Assembly (NCBI RefSeq): GCF_000755165.1 | Contig: NC_025880.1 | Coordinates: 1,271,509 to 1,335,508, forward strand | From: Leishmania panamensis | Lineage: Eukaryota; Euglenozoa; Kinetoplastea; Trypanosomatida; Trypanosomatidae | DNA: 64,000 nt | Direction: 5' to 3' | Shown: piece by piece, positions 19,417 through 29,598 of the stretch | How the letters are laid out: each line of letters opens with the position of its first letter | Numbering within the stretch: the first letter of the stretch is position 1 | The notes under the pieces: generated by a model | Seen by the model: the letters and a program-made list of their open reading frames with translations, nothing else | The model's database searches: none | What the model was told of the DNA's origin: nothing | Translations under genes and position numbers: made by a program

Positions 19417-22172
19417 TAATCATCATTTGCAGTGTAGCGGTGCGTGTGCTCCTTACTTTACCTACCACCTGGCAAGGCAGACGGCACCGGGGAGCGGCAA
19501 AGCGAAAAGACAATGGACCCTGCCCACGACTGTGTCATCCTGCGTACCACCTCCTCTCCTCCTCTCTTTTGATCATTCTTCATGCGTTACTTTCTCTTTC
19601 TCTCTACACAATTATGTTTGTTTTCCCGTGCCCGTGTCCGTGTGTGTGTGTGGGGGAGGGAGGGAGGCGAGGCGGGCGGATTGATTTTGCCCTTAGTGTC
19701 TCCTTCGCCCCTCGCACATCCTTTCCGTCGTGCGCTGCACTTCGCCCCCCCCCCCCCTCCACACACATCACACGAATCATTTTTTCCACTTATTTTCTGT
19801 TGTGTTTCTCTTTTTCTTTCTCCTTTTTGCGAAGGCACAATGCGTTTGCCATGGTGCATGCGTCTTCCTATTTCTCTCGGCGAGTATGTGTGTGTGTGTG
19901 GAGGCCTTTTAAGTTGTGAAGAGCGCACCACGGTGAGCGGGGGGGGGTTGTATTTCCCCTTCTTGCGTAAGGAGAGTCTTTCATTGTAATTTTTTCTGGT
20001 CGTATGTTGTTTGGAGGTGTAGATCTGATGGATTGCTGATGTGGGCATTTCGGTTTGCTTGTGTCACGCACCGCTTGTGGGTGTACGAGCACGTATGAGC
20101 TGATCGTGTCCGTGCGCACCCATATGCGGATGCGTGGGTATGGGCCACCACCACCTGCCTCTCTCCACGGAAGGGAGTCCGCACTCGTACAACTGCGGTT
20201 GTACTCGATCGACAGGGTGCGCAGCGGCTTTTGCCGTCATTGCTGCTGCTGCTGCGTTTCTTCGAATGAGTTTTTGTGTCCCCCTCTCCCTCTCATGATG
20301 TCCCTCACGTCTGTTCCTCTAGTAGCGTACTCATGTCAGCCAGACGTCTTTAGCTGAATATTTTTTCTACCCGTACTTTTTGTCCTCTTCCCTTGTGTCC
20401 GCCGATGTATGAGAGAGTTGAAGTGTGTGTTTGTTTGCCTTCTTCTATTGTTTGATGTTGGAACGTGCTCGGTGTTTTTTCCTCTTCGTTTGATGTGTGT
20501 GTGTGTGTCTTTTCTGCCGACGTTTCTTTCCGGGGTGCGTGGTCTCTGCATCTCTGGCCACCCGCCCTTCAACGCTTTTCTTGGGGTAACAGGCGCAAGT
20601 TGAGGGACTGCCGTGCACGCGTATGTGCTTCATCAGGTGTATCTGTGTTCATGTGTGCGCGTCCGTGGCGCATGCCCCCCCTCTCCCCCACGAACACCCC
20701 CAGCTCATTATGCATAGCCGACCATACTCCTTTATGTGAAGAGGCACACGTACAGGTCTCGACTTTTTTTTTTCTCTCTTGCTTCTGCTGGCGTTACGTT
20801 TCAGCGGCGTGGTCCCCTCCTTTCTTTATTTGCTCTTGGCACAACGGGAAAAGCGGTGCCGTTCCTCCCCTCCCCCTCCCTCGCGTCTTTCATTGTCTGG
20901 ATGTGTGCATGTTCGTTTTTTGCTGGCCTTCCGCTTCTCTTGTGGCACACTTTATGTGCTTTTCTCCCTGCGGCCTGGTTTGGCGGCTGTGACGGCTGTG
21001 GTTATTCTTCGCGCTATTCGTGTTTTTTTTTTCCTATGTGTGCATGGATTTGTGTGTGTGTGTGTGTGTATGTGAACAGACCGTTTTACTTTCGAGCCCC
21101 TGCGCTTACCTCTGTCGTGAGCTTGTCACTCTCCTGCTGCTCCCACCTTCCTCTATTGGTCCTTCTCCTTCCGCCTCGTTGGCCTCCCTTCTTTTCTTCC
21201 CGCTCTCTCTATGGAGTAATGAGGGCCCCTCGCTCCGGAGGGGCGTGATGGCTGTTCTCTGCATGGCAACCAAGACGAGGAAGGAGGATTGAGGAGGAAC
21301 ACAATAGCAGCGTGAAATGACTTTGTGCGCGCATGTTTAGGGAGTCTTACTTCTTTTTTTTTTTCGCTTATTCATCTCTGTTTGGGGAAACCTGCCCCCG
21401 ATAACGAGTGCAGGCTACCAAATTCGATCCTTGATGCTGAGTATCAGCAGCGCGAACACCAATGCGCACGATGATGATCGACTGAGAGGCATACCGAGCG
21501 AGACCCAGACACGGACGTGGACATATGCGCAACAATGTGTGCAGCCTGGGTTCCTTGTGCCACCTGCAGATTATCAGCATGGTCGTCATTATGAGCGAAA
21601 TCTACGTAACTTTCGAATTCTGCAGCAAGAGACACGCGTCGACGCCTACACACACGCGTACACCCACTGGCTCAAACAGCGCATCGTCTACGTGTGGTGT
21701 CTCTGCTCCTCCTGTGTTTTTATTTCTTCATTTGTTGTGTTTGGCTCTTGGAGACAGTCGCTTTTATTCTTTGCTCTCGTCTCTTATCACTAGTCTTGTG
21801 GGTGTCTCGTGGGCAATCCGTGCGTTTTGTGCGACATCGATGTCTCTCTCTCTCTCTCTGTCCGTGCCCGCGTATGCCTTTTTTCGCATTGTGTTTACGT
21901 CCGTTTCAGCGGCGCTGAGAGAAACTTCGCTGGCTTGCAGTTTCGATATGGTCGGCTGACAAGTCACAACGTGGGCGTGCGTGCGTGCGTGCTCTCTGTG
22001 ACTTCTTTCCGTCTTTTCTTTCTGTCGCTTCTTTTCTCGTCGCTCCTTTCTTTCCGTTGTGCGCGGGTGGACTTCCCTCCTTGCTGTTCTTGTCAGGCGT
22101 CTTATTAGCCTTCGCATCTCTTCCTTTGATGGAGAGAGTGTCGCGACTCCCCTTCTGTTTTTTATTCTTGAC
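19417..22172. other. 3' UTR of gene C and spacer
   Basis: Mostly pyrimidine-rich, with GT tracts near 19635 and 21050. A more balanced island lies at about 21390-21660 with no recognisable product on either strand. I see no gene here. Confidence 0.55.
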
Positions 22173-23063
22173 ATGCATGCGGTGCGGAGGGCGGCCCTCT
22201 TGTACAAGAGAATGCCGGCGACGGATCCCCGCTCGCTCCCCCCTCCTCCCCTTTCCATGCCAGCGAGGGTGTCCACCGGCCTCTGCACGAGCTGTTTCCT
22301 GTGCTTGCTATATTCACCCTTGTGCGCGTCTCTCCGTGTCTAGCGATGCGGCAGGGTCGGTGGGGGGGGGGGGGACGATGGAGTTTCCCACTCTCCTGTG
22401 GCAGCGCATCTTTGCGCTGCCTGTCAGCGATACTTCTTCTAGTCTCCTTTCCCCTGTGAAGGGGTGGGCCCCTGGTGACCTTATGGACCCCCCTATCGCG
22501 TTGTTTCCACTGACCACGTCCCTCTAGCACGGTCTGCTCCCCCGACACCCTTTCTGTCTCCCCTCGGTGAGCGCGGCAGCTGGAGGGGCAGGCGCCGCAC
22601 TCTCGTCGCGGTGCCCAAGCACCGCGCAGACGCGTATCTACGCGCCTGCGTAAATGGCGCGCGCTGTTCCTGCCGGCAGTGGGCTCGGTGTAAGCAGTGC
22701 GATCCGTGATGCAGACCGGAGGTCGGATCGATGGAGAGGAATGTGCTGACTCGCTAATGGCACCGGTGTGACACACTCTCTCCCTTCTTCCATCTCCCCT
22801 CTCTCACGCTAGCGAGGGTAAGGGAGCACTTGCATGGGCACGCGACGAGGTGGCGGCGGCAGTGCACGGATGGGAAGGGGCGTGCATGTGTGTCTGTTCG
22901 TGTTTCTGTTTGCCTGTCTAGCGTTCCCTTTTCCTTTCTCTCTCTCTCTCTCTGTGTGCGCGCGCCTGCACAGGATCGATGCTCTGCCTTTTCACCCCCA
23001 TGCTCGAGAAAAGTGACCAGTTTTGTCTTCCACCGCGGCGGCCAGCCTCTCGCTATCCCTCCC
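22173..23063. repeat. 891-bp direct repeat, copy 2 (pairs with 13641-14529)
   Basis: Nearly identical to copy 1, with two base substitutions and one additional TC unit. It has the same orientation and lies 8532 bp downstream. It sits between genes C and D, so the two copies bracket gene C. The sequence on either side is unrelated to that around copy 1. Confidence 0.95.
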
Positions 23064-24612
23064 ATTTGTTTTTGTATCTGTGGTATTATCAGTAATGAAA
23101 TCATCTGTGTAGGTGTGCGAGTCGGAGCTCTTCTCTTTTTTTTTCATCACCTTCAGCGAGGCTTTTTGTTTGATGCGCTGATAAATGTATGTCGTCGTTT
23201 ACCTGCATGCTGCCTTGCTTTCACTTCTGTGCCTTATTTTTTTTTTGTGTTTCCCCCCTTATTCTGTTTGTTTTTCCTCGCGAGTATTTCTTTCCCGATT
23301 GTAGAGAGGGGGAGCACTGTCGCTTCTCTTTTCCCAATGCTCAGTTGCTCGATGGCGCGCCCTCTCCGCTTTTTCTTTTTCCTTTTTTGCTGGCGTCCCT
23401 ATCAAAATGACGTAAAACGCTGCAGAGATGCTCTGTTGGTTGTGCGTTATCGCAGGTGCTCTTCTTCTCGTGTGTGTGTGTGTGGGGGGGGGGTGCGTCG
23501 GTGTACCGCTGCATGTCTCTCTCCTCCTTCCACACTTCCTTCTGCGTTTCTTTTCTGCCCTTTCCCTCCATTTCCTTTGGCGGCATCACACGCACGGCAG
23601 GACCAAGCCGCCTGCGTAATGCTGACCGCTCTGCTCCTCAAAGGCAAACGGTAAAAGTGGCGAATATCGAAACATGAGAGTTAGTTGATCTTCTCCCCTG
23701 CTTGTCTCTGGTCGTACTGCGTGTGCGGTGGACCATGTGCCCCTATGCACGCAACACGGCCAAGGGATCTCAGGCATGTGTTTGCATGGACGGTGGCGTG
23801 CATTGCGGAGAAACCGAAAAATCTCTCGGAGAACCTGAGGCGCGGTCCTGTGCCGCTCCTCTTGCATTCCTCATCCTGTGCAAGAGACAATGCTCCCATT
23901 GATCCGCTCGTTTCCTTCTCTCCTACTTTGGGTGTTTCCAGTGCGAGTTAAAGCCAGTATAAACAGGGTACCGGTGTGTTCACGTTCAGTGGAGGTGTGT
24001 GCGCCACCAAACGTCTACGCACATGCGCAAGCACCCATTCACTCATACCACCCACTGCTCCGCTTTTTGGCGCTCCAAGTATGTGTAACCTCTTCGTTCT
24101 CTCTCCGTTCTTCTCTACTTGCACTCTTCTCACTCCGCTCCGGTCCACTTTATTTTTTTGGTCTTGCTTTCACGGTGTGTGTGTGTGTGTGTCTCCAACC
24201 CCTCTAGCTCTTCTACCGTGCTCTCACAAAGCCTAACTTGTAGGGCTCTCTATCCCACCAAACTGCGGCTCGTCACTTGTCCCTGTGCAAACCCTAGCGC
24301 TCACTCCTTGCGCTCTCGAGTACTCTCTTTTGATTTTTTCTTTCTTTCTGTGCTGTGTGCATCCATATCCCTGTATATCCAAGCTCGTGCACGCTTACGA
24401 GCAGGTGGACTACCGACGTCTGTGCTGTTTTTTCTTTTTTTTTTTTCTGCTAGCGTGCGAACTGCACTCTGCCGAGGCTCCTGCATTCTCTGTTAAGAAT
24501 TTGTGCGTGTGTGACAGTCGGGTAAACAAGAGGTGACTCTCACGGTGCTCATTCGTTTCTTTGCGAGTCGCTCTCTCGCTTCTAGTCGGCGTATGTGTGT
24601 AGTTGTAGGTGT
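23064..24612. other. Spacer upstream of gene D
   Basis: Pyrimidine-rich with GT tracts near 23469 and 24174. A balanced island at about 23690-23960 shows no recognisable coding frame. Confidence 0.55.
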
Positions 24613-24645
24613 GTGTCTTCCCCTCTGTGCACCTTCTTGCCACAG
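24613..24645 (+). promoter_or_regulatory. Probable trans-splice acceptor of gene D
   Basis: A C/T-rich tract ends in TTGCCACAG (AG at 24644-24645). Splicing here removes the in-frame ATG at 24595 and makes the ATG at 24781 the first one, with a 5' UTR of about 135 nt. Confidence 0.45.
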
Positions 24646-24780
24646 ACTACAATTAACCCAACTCTACCGTCTTATTGGGTACTCACTGGCGGAGACCTCC
24701 TGCTTGCGCCCCATCCCTCCCTCTGCTGTCTACGCGACCGTCCCCTCCTTCCCATTATCGTGTACGACCGTGCCGGTTTC

Positions 24781-25773
24781 ATGCAGATGCAAGGCAATGT
24801 CCATCCTCAGCAGATGGAATGGCTCATGCAGCAACAACAGCAGCAGCAGCAACACCCACAGTGCATTTCACAGCCATTCGCGCCGCGTGCCTACCACCTA
24901 GAGCCCATGAACGCCCTGCAGCAGAGACAGCAGTGCGGTGGCGCGCAGGGAATGATGGTGGGACAGCAGGCTGGTGGCAGCGTGGCGGGCGGAGGCCTGC
25001 CAGCGTACGGCCCGGGGCCTATGGTAAGGGATATGCAAAACGGATACATGAACCCGCTGCCAGCGGGTGCCGCTAGAAGCGGTGCTTACGGAACGCATGG
25101 TGTGCCTGGTAATAATCCAATGGGGCATGGCGTGGCGGGCTACGCGGCGGGGATGGGGGGAACGGGCACTTCGCAAAATGGCAATCCCCATAATTTCACT
25201 GCCGGCTTTGCTGGTGACACTTCTGGGTGGAACACCATCAACTTCAACAGCATCTTCAACAACGTAGTCGATCCACAGGTGCAGCGAGCTGTGGCGGCGC
25301 AGGACGATGGTAAACCGCTGCTGTTCCCTCCTGGGCACCTTCTTGCGCAGTATCCACCCGAGTACCAGCAGCAGCTCGTCTTCTACTACCGCCTGCTTCG
25401 CTTGCAGTATCCAGAGCTGTATCAGCAGTATGTGGACTACTACCAGATGTACTATGAGCCACTCTACTACCCCGCCCCAGTGCCGCCCCCAAAGGACGAT
25501 CTCCGCGTCAAAGAACCTCAGAAGCAGCAGCTACCGCCGCCACAGATCAGTATGCCACCACATCAGCCAGTCAGTCCTCAGCCGGTGTATTATCCGCCGC
25601 CCGTAGAGCAACCCAAGCCCCAGAGTAACTTGCCTCGCACTGCATCGAACCTCAGCGGAGGGCAGACACTGCAGAGCTCGCTGCGGCGGCAGAACTCAAT
25701 GCGCCGAAATGAGGTCAACCAGCTTAAAAACGAGGGCGGTCTCAAGCGGCTGCCGAGTATGCGGCAACGCTAG
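24781..25773 (+). CDS. Gln/Tyr/Pro-rich protein of unknown function, gene D
   Basis: The product is 330 residues. A Met/Gln-rich start includes an eight-Gln tract (~17-24). A Gly/Ala/Met-rich linker (~50-135) follows. A conserved-looking helical core at ~180-229 is dense in Tyr, Gln and Leu (with repeated PE[YL]-x-QQ). A Pro/Gln stretch follows, and then a basic tail with two RRQNS/KRLPS-type sequences that would suit basophilic kinases. An in-frame ATG at 24595 would add 62 residues, but these read like translated pyrimidine tract, so I prefer 24781. There is no motor-like domain. It sits between pseudo-kinesin genes C and E, which may hint at a shared structure, but that is weak. I do not recognise the family. 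Confidence 0.75.
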   Translation: MQMQGNVHPQQMEWLMQQQQQQQQHPQCISQPFAPRAYHLEPMNALQQRQQCGGAQGMMVGQQAGGSVAGGGLPAYGPGPMVRDMQNGYMNPLPAGAARSGAYGTHGVPGNNPMGHGVAGYAAGMGGTGTSQNGNPHNFTAGFAGDTSGWNTINFNSIFNNVVDPQVQRAVAAQDDGKPLLFPPGHLLAQYPPEYQQQLVFYYRLLRLQYPELYQQYVDYYQMYYEPLYYPAPVPPPKDDLRVKEPQKQQLPPPQISMPPHQPVSPQPVYYPPPVEQPKPQSNLPRTASNLSGGQTLQSSLRRQNSMRRNEVNQLKNEGGLKRLPSMRQR

Positions 25774-28700
25774 AGTTAATTGTAAAGGGCGAGTTCAACA
25801 TGCGGCTCGTCACGTTGAAGTCTGTGCATGAACATGAGGGTGTGAGCGGTCCCTCTCCCTCCTCTGCCGTCTTTATCCAGTGGCCACGAGACGCAATGTG
25901 GAACCAGCTGCACCTTTTCATTTTCCACCATTTTCTGCTCTGTTTCTCGGTTGTTTGCTAGCTGACTGTGATGGTAATGGTGTCCTTCCATCGGCAAGAG
26001 TCGGTTCACTACCCACCTCTCTTTATCCCCTTTGTATTCGCTGTTTTTTTTTTCCTTCTCCTTTTACTCTTCTCTCTCTCTCTCCCTCGCGTCGATGCAT
26101 CCACAGCTGATTTCACTTTGTTTACCTCTCGTTGTCTTGCGTGCGCCACTTAGTATTATTATTTTCCTACAGTAGTAGGGTGTATGTGTATATGAAGCAC
26201 GACTGGGCGAGGCTCGAGCGTCTCGCGTGAATTGTGAATAGATTTCGAGCGATCATGGGACAAAGCGGAACACCAAATGACTACCTTCACATGAAGGTAG
26301 ACGATGCGGCAGGGGGAAAAGTCAGGTGAGGAGTATGTGCTGCTCATCTGGGTACGAGAAAATGGGACTGGAACTTTCTCCCCTTTTTACTCTCCCATTT
26401 ATCTACCGTGGCGTGGAATACAACTCATGTCGGGTGAAGTGACGAAGTCCTCTTGTACTCCGCCAAAACACCACCGACTCCACAAAAAGAGTTTGACACA
26501 AAAAAACGCCCGCCCACCCGACCCTCTTTTTTGTCCTCCTTGTCTGTCTCTGCAGCGGCTGCCACTTCCTCGTCTGCCACATCCTTGTCCCCACCCCACC
26601 CCTTTTCTTTTTGAATACGCCACTGAAGACGCGACGGCGCGCTGCCTCTGCATCGAGTTTCGCCCTCTTTTTTTTATATATTTTTGTTTTTGTTTATTTT
26701 TTATTATTTTTTATTGAGCTTTGAGAGTGTGTATGCATTCTGCTCGTGATACCCGACATGTGGCCTGACTTTCTTCTCCCTGGAGGGAAGGGGGGCATCT
26801 CATCACGTACGGCACACTTCCCTTTTGTCTTACCATTCCGTGTAGTCTCGCTTGTATTTACGATGTAGAATTGTTTCACCTTATCCCTGAATTGCGCTCC
26901 AGTCAACGTGTCGTGAATGTGGCTGCCGAGTTCCCAGTTTGGTAGAAGGCATGCATAACGACAAGTCACTTCGACCGTTGGACTTGAGCGGACGGCGCTG
27001 CCTACACGGACTGCGCAGCAAGGGCGTCCACGCTAATAAGCGCAAGCACACTCACGAGGGTTCCAGAGTATATCACGGACCATCTTTCCAGGAGTCCAAC
27101 GTCTGCATGCGTTCTCTTCTAGAAAAGATGTGTTGGCGTTCTGTTTGACCAGAGACCCCGGCGATATTACCTCCTGTTGTCCCTCGTGTGGCGGGGTCTG
27201 GTGGTTGCTAAAAGCCCTCCTAAAAGACAAGTGGCACCCGCGGGCGCCGCAAAGACGCGGGGACATTTTTCCTCCCCACGTATGAAAGGATGCTGGAAAG
27301 CGCATGCGACTTGATGGAGCTGCCAACAACCTACCTGGCATACATTCAGTCCTTTACGTTCTCTCTCTACCTAGTCGCATGATGGTATGTAGATATGCGT
27401 GTGGGTGTACGTGCAGCACCTGTACCTGTGTTCGGTGGCATGTGTCATTTCCCTTGGGTGCTCGGTGGAATTTCTTTCGTGATTTGCCACCTTCACCAGC
27501 ACCGTCTCTTTAGTGTATGTTCGTGTCTCTCTGTTTCTTTCGTGCTCTCTCTCGGTGTTCGTTTTTCCTTCTCCTTTGTATTTGTTCGCCTTGCCTTTTC
27601 ATCTTGTCTTGGTGGCCATCCTCGTGGCGCTCGCATTTTCCTCATTCGTTGGCGTCGCTGTGTGTTCAGCTGTTTGTGGGTGTTTTCCTCCCGTGGCGCC
27701 CTTGGAGAGGGACAGTCTTTTGTCTCTCTTCTGATTTTTCTTCCCCTTGCTGATTTTCACGGCGGGTCGAACTTCTGTGGTCAGGGCTTCGTGTTGCTCT
27801 CTTTCAATCTTTCTTCGTTTACGTTGCTGATCCTCATTGGGCATCGTGCGTGTCCTTCCCTCCTTCCCCTCTGTTTCCTCTTGTTCCCCCCCTCCCGTCT
27901 ACAAGAGCGACACCGGTTGAGAGAGGCACGCAACACGACGTGGGAACGAGAGCGAGCGAGCAGAACGAATGAGTGACACCTACAGCAGGCCCATGTGTGC
28001 CCACGTGTTCCTGTAGCTTAGATCAGCTGAAACGCTGGACTGCTGTGGTTTGCACCCAAGGCTGATCCGATAAATGTGTGGCCGGACCTCATGCCGCTAA
28101 TGTGCGTGTCATATAACCCACAGAATCGTGGAGAAGTGCGAACAGCTCATCATGTGATCCCAACACAGGCGCGACAGAAAAACGCGTTCGCTGGCTTTCT
28201 TCAGTTTCTTTCCTCTCTATGCGTCGGACTCTCTCTCTCTCTCTCTCTGTCTGACAATGTGCATGCATGCACGTGTGAGAGAGTATCTCGATGTACATCG
28301 GTCTATACGTCTGCACTTTCCTGCGCTTCCTTGCTCGTTTTCCTTTTTCTGCTTTGCTTCTTCCTCTCGTTGTGTTCCGCCTGTCTCGACTTGCTTACCA
28401 CCATGAGCCACCGTTCTTTGAATTGTGCGCGAATTCCTCGCTCTTTCTTCGTCTCCTTTCTCCAAAGCGGTATTCTTTCCCCCTTTTCTCTCTCTCTCTC
28501 TCTTTCAGATATATGCAGAGTTGCAGTTATGTACATACGCCCTTGCATGTGCGTTGCTCATGCTACAATCGGTGTTGTTCTTCTCCGCTTACGTCGGCGC
28601 GAGTCTTGTGCGTGTACGTGTGCGTGCGTATCATACATGCAAATGAATCAATAAGAAAAGATAGTGCACACAAAGTAATGTCGCTGCGTGGGAGAGAAAT

Positions 28701-29480
28701 GCAACCAAACTCCAGAAGCGTTACGAATGACCGCATGACCAAACGCACCCCTTGTGTGTGGTCCGTGCTTGATGGAGAGGGGGGAGGGGGCAGTGTAGGG
28801 CTGACGAACTGCAGGAGTGCATAGACGCTTCTCAGTAGTGGTCCGTACCTCCGCCTTACCCCCCCCTCTCTTTTTTTTTCAAGTGTTGGGTTCGCCGAAG
28901 AAACGAGACACCTGCGCATTGGTGTGGCAAACGCGTCTCTTTTTCGCTGTACATCTTCTTAGAGGAGGCGGGGTGGAGGTTGCCCAGACTCCCGCTACAT
29001 TTTGTGCTCGCAGGGAACGCTGCTTTATACTCGTATGAGTACGTTACCCATGTCTCTCTATCTTTCCTTCTCTGCGGATCTTTCCCTTTTTTTCTCTATT
29101 GCTTATACGCGCACATGCACACGCAACTGTTATGGAACCCCTCCTCCCTGTCGAGGGGCTAAGTCACCAGAGTAGCCTCCAAAGGAATCTTGGAGGCAAG
29201 CCCTCTTGGTTCATCTCTTCCCTGTCTCGCTTGCTCGCTCTCTCTCTTCATCTGTGTTATTCGTCTTGCGTCAAGGGCATTATTCGAGGCCCCTTTTCTC
29301 ATACACATTTTTCGTTTCTCTCTTTTCGGTCTCTTTGTTGGTTTATTCGTTCCCTCTTCTCCGTCCTCTCTCTCTCGCTCCGTGGGCCCCGGTTCGCTGC
29401 CGTGTGTGCCTGACGATGAACCTTGGCTTCTTGTCCTGCTTGCTCTCTCGTGCGTCTGCCACCACTCCAATGTCTGTGGG
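25774..29480. other. 3' UTR of gene D and spacer
   Basis: Mixed composition up to about 27360, including an AT-rich patch at 26665-26715. An island at about 26940-27350 has balanced, partly GC-rich sequence and no clear product. The rest is pyrimidine-rich. I see no protein gene. Confidence 0.55.
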
Positions 29481-29489
29481 CGGCTTCAC

Positions 29490-29537
29490 TGCCACTGACT
29501 CCCCCCAAACTTTCATTGTTCCTCATCGTCGCTGGAG
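29490..29537 (+). promoter_or_regulatory. Probable trans-splice acceptor of gene E
   Basis: A C/T-rich tract runs into CGTCGCTGGAG, with AG at 29536-29537. The first ATG downstream is 29599, which sets the start. Confidence 0.4.
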
Positions 29538-29598
29538 TTGACTCGTGCGTACTTTGGACTGCCCTGCCCCACGTTTCCGCAAACGTCATCTCTTCAAA

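Noticed and set aside
21465..21490. Box C-like ATGATGA and box D-like CTGA
   Set aside because: The two boxes are only a few bases apart and no terminal stem is visible, so a C/D snoRNA is not supported.
24595..24780. 62-residue N-terminal extension of gene D
   Set aside because: The extension reads like translated non-coding DNA and is removed if the best splice acceptor (24644-24645) is used.
28010..28080. tRNA-like start (GTAGCTTAGATCAGC)
   Set aside because: It resembles a D-arm and A box, but there is no T-arm with GTTC-x-A and no pairing acceptor stem.
29545..29598. 18-residue N-terminal extension of gene E
   Set aside because: It would need a GTG start; the first ATG is at 29599.
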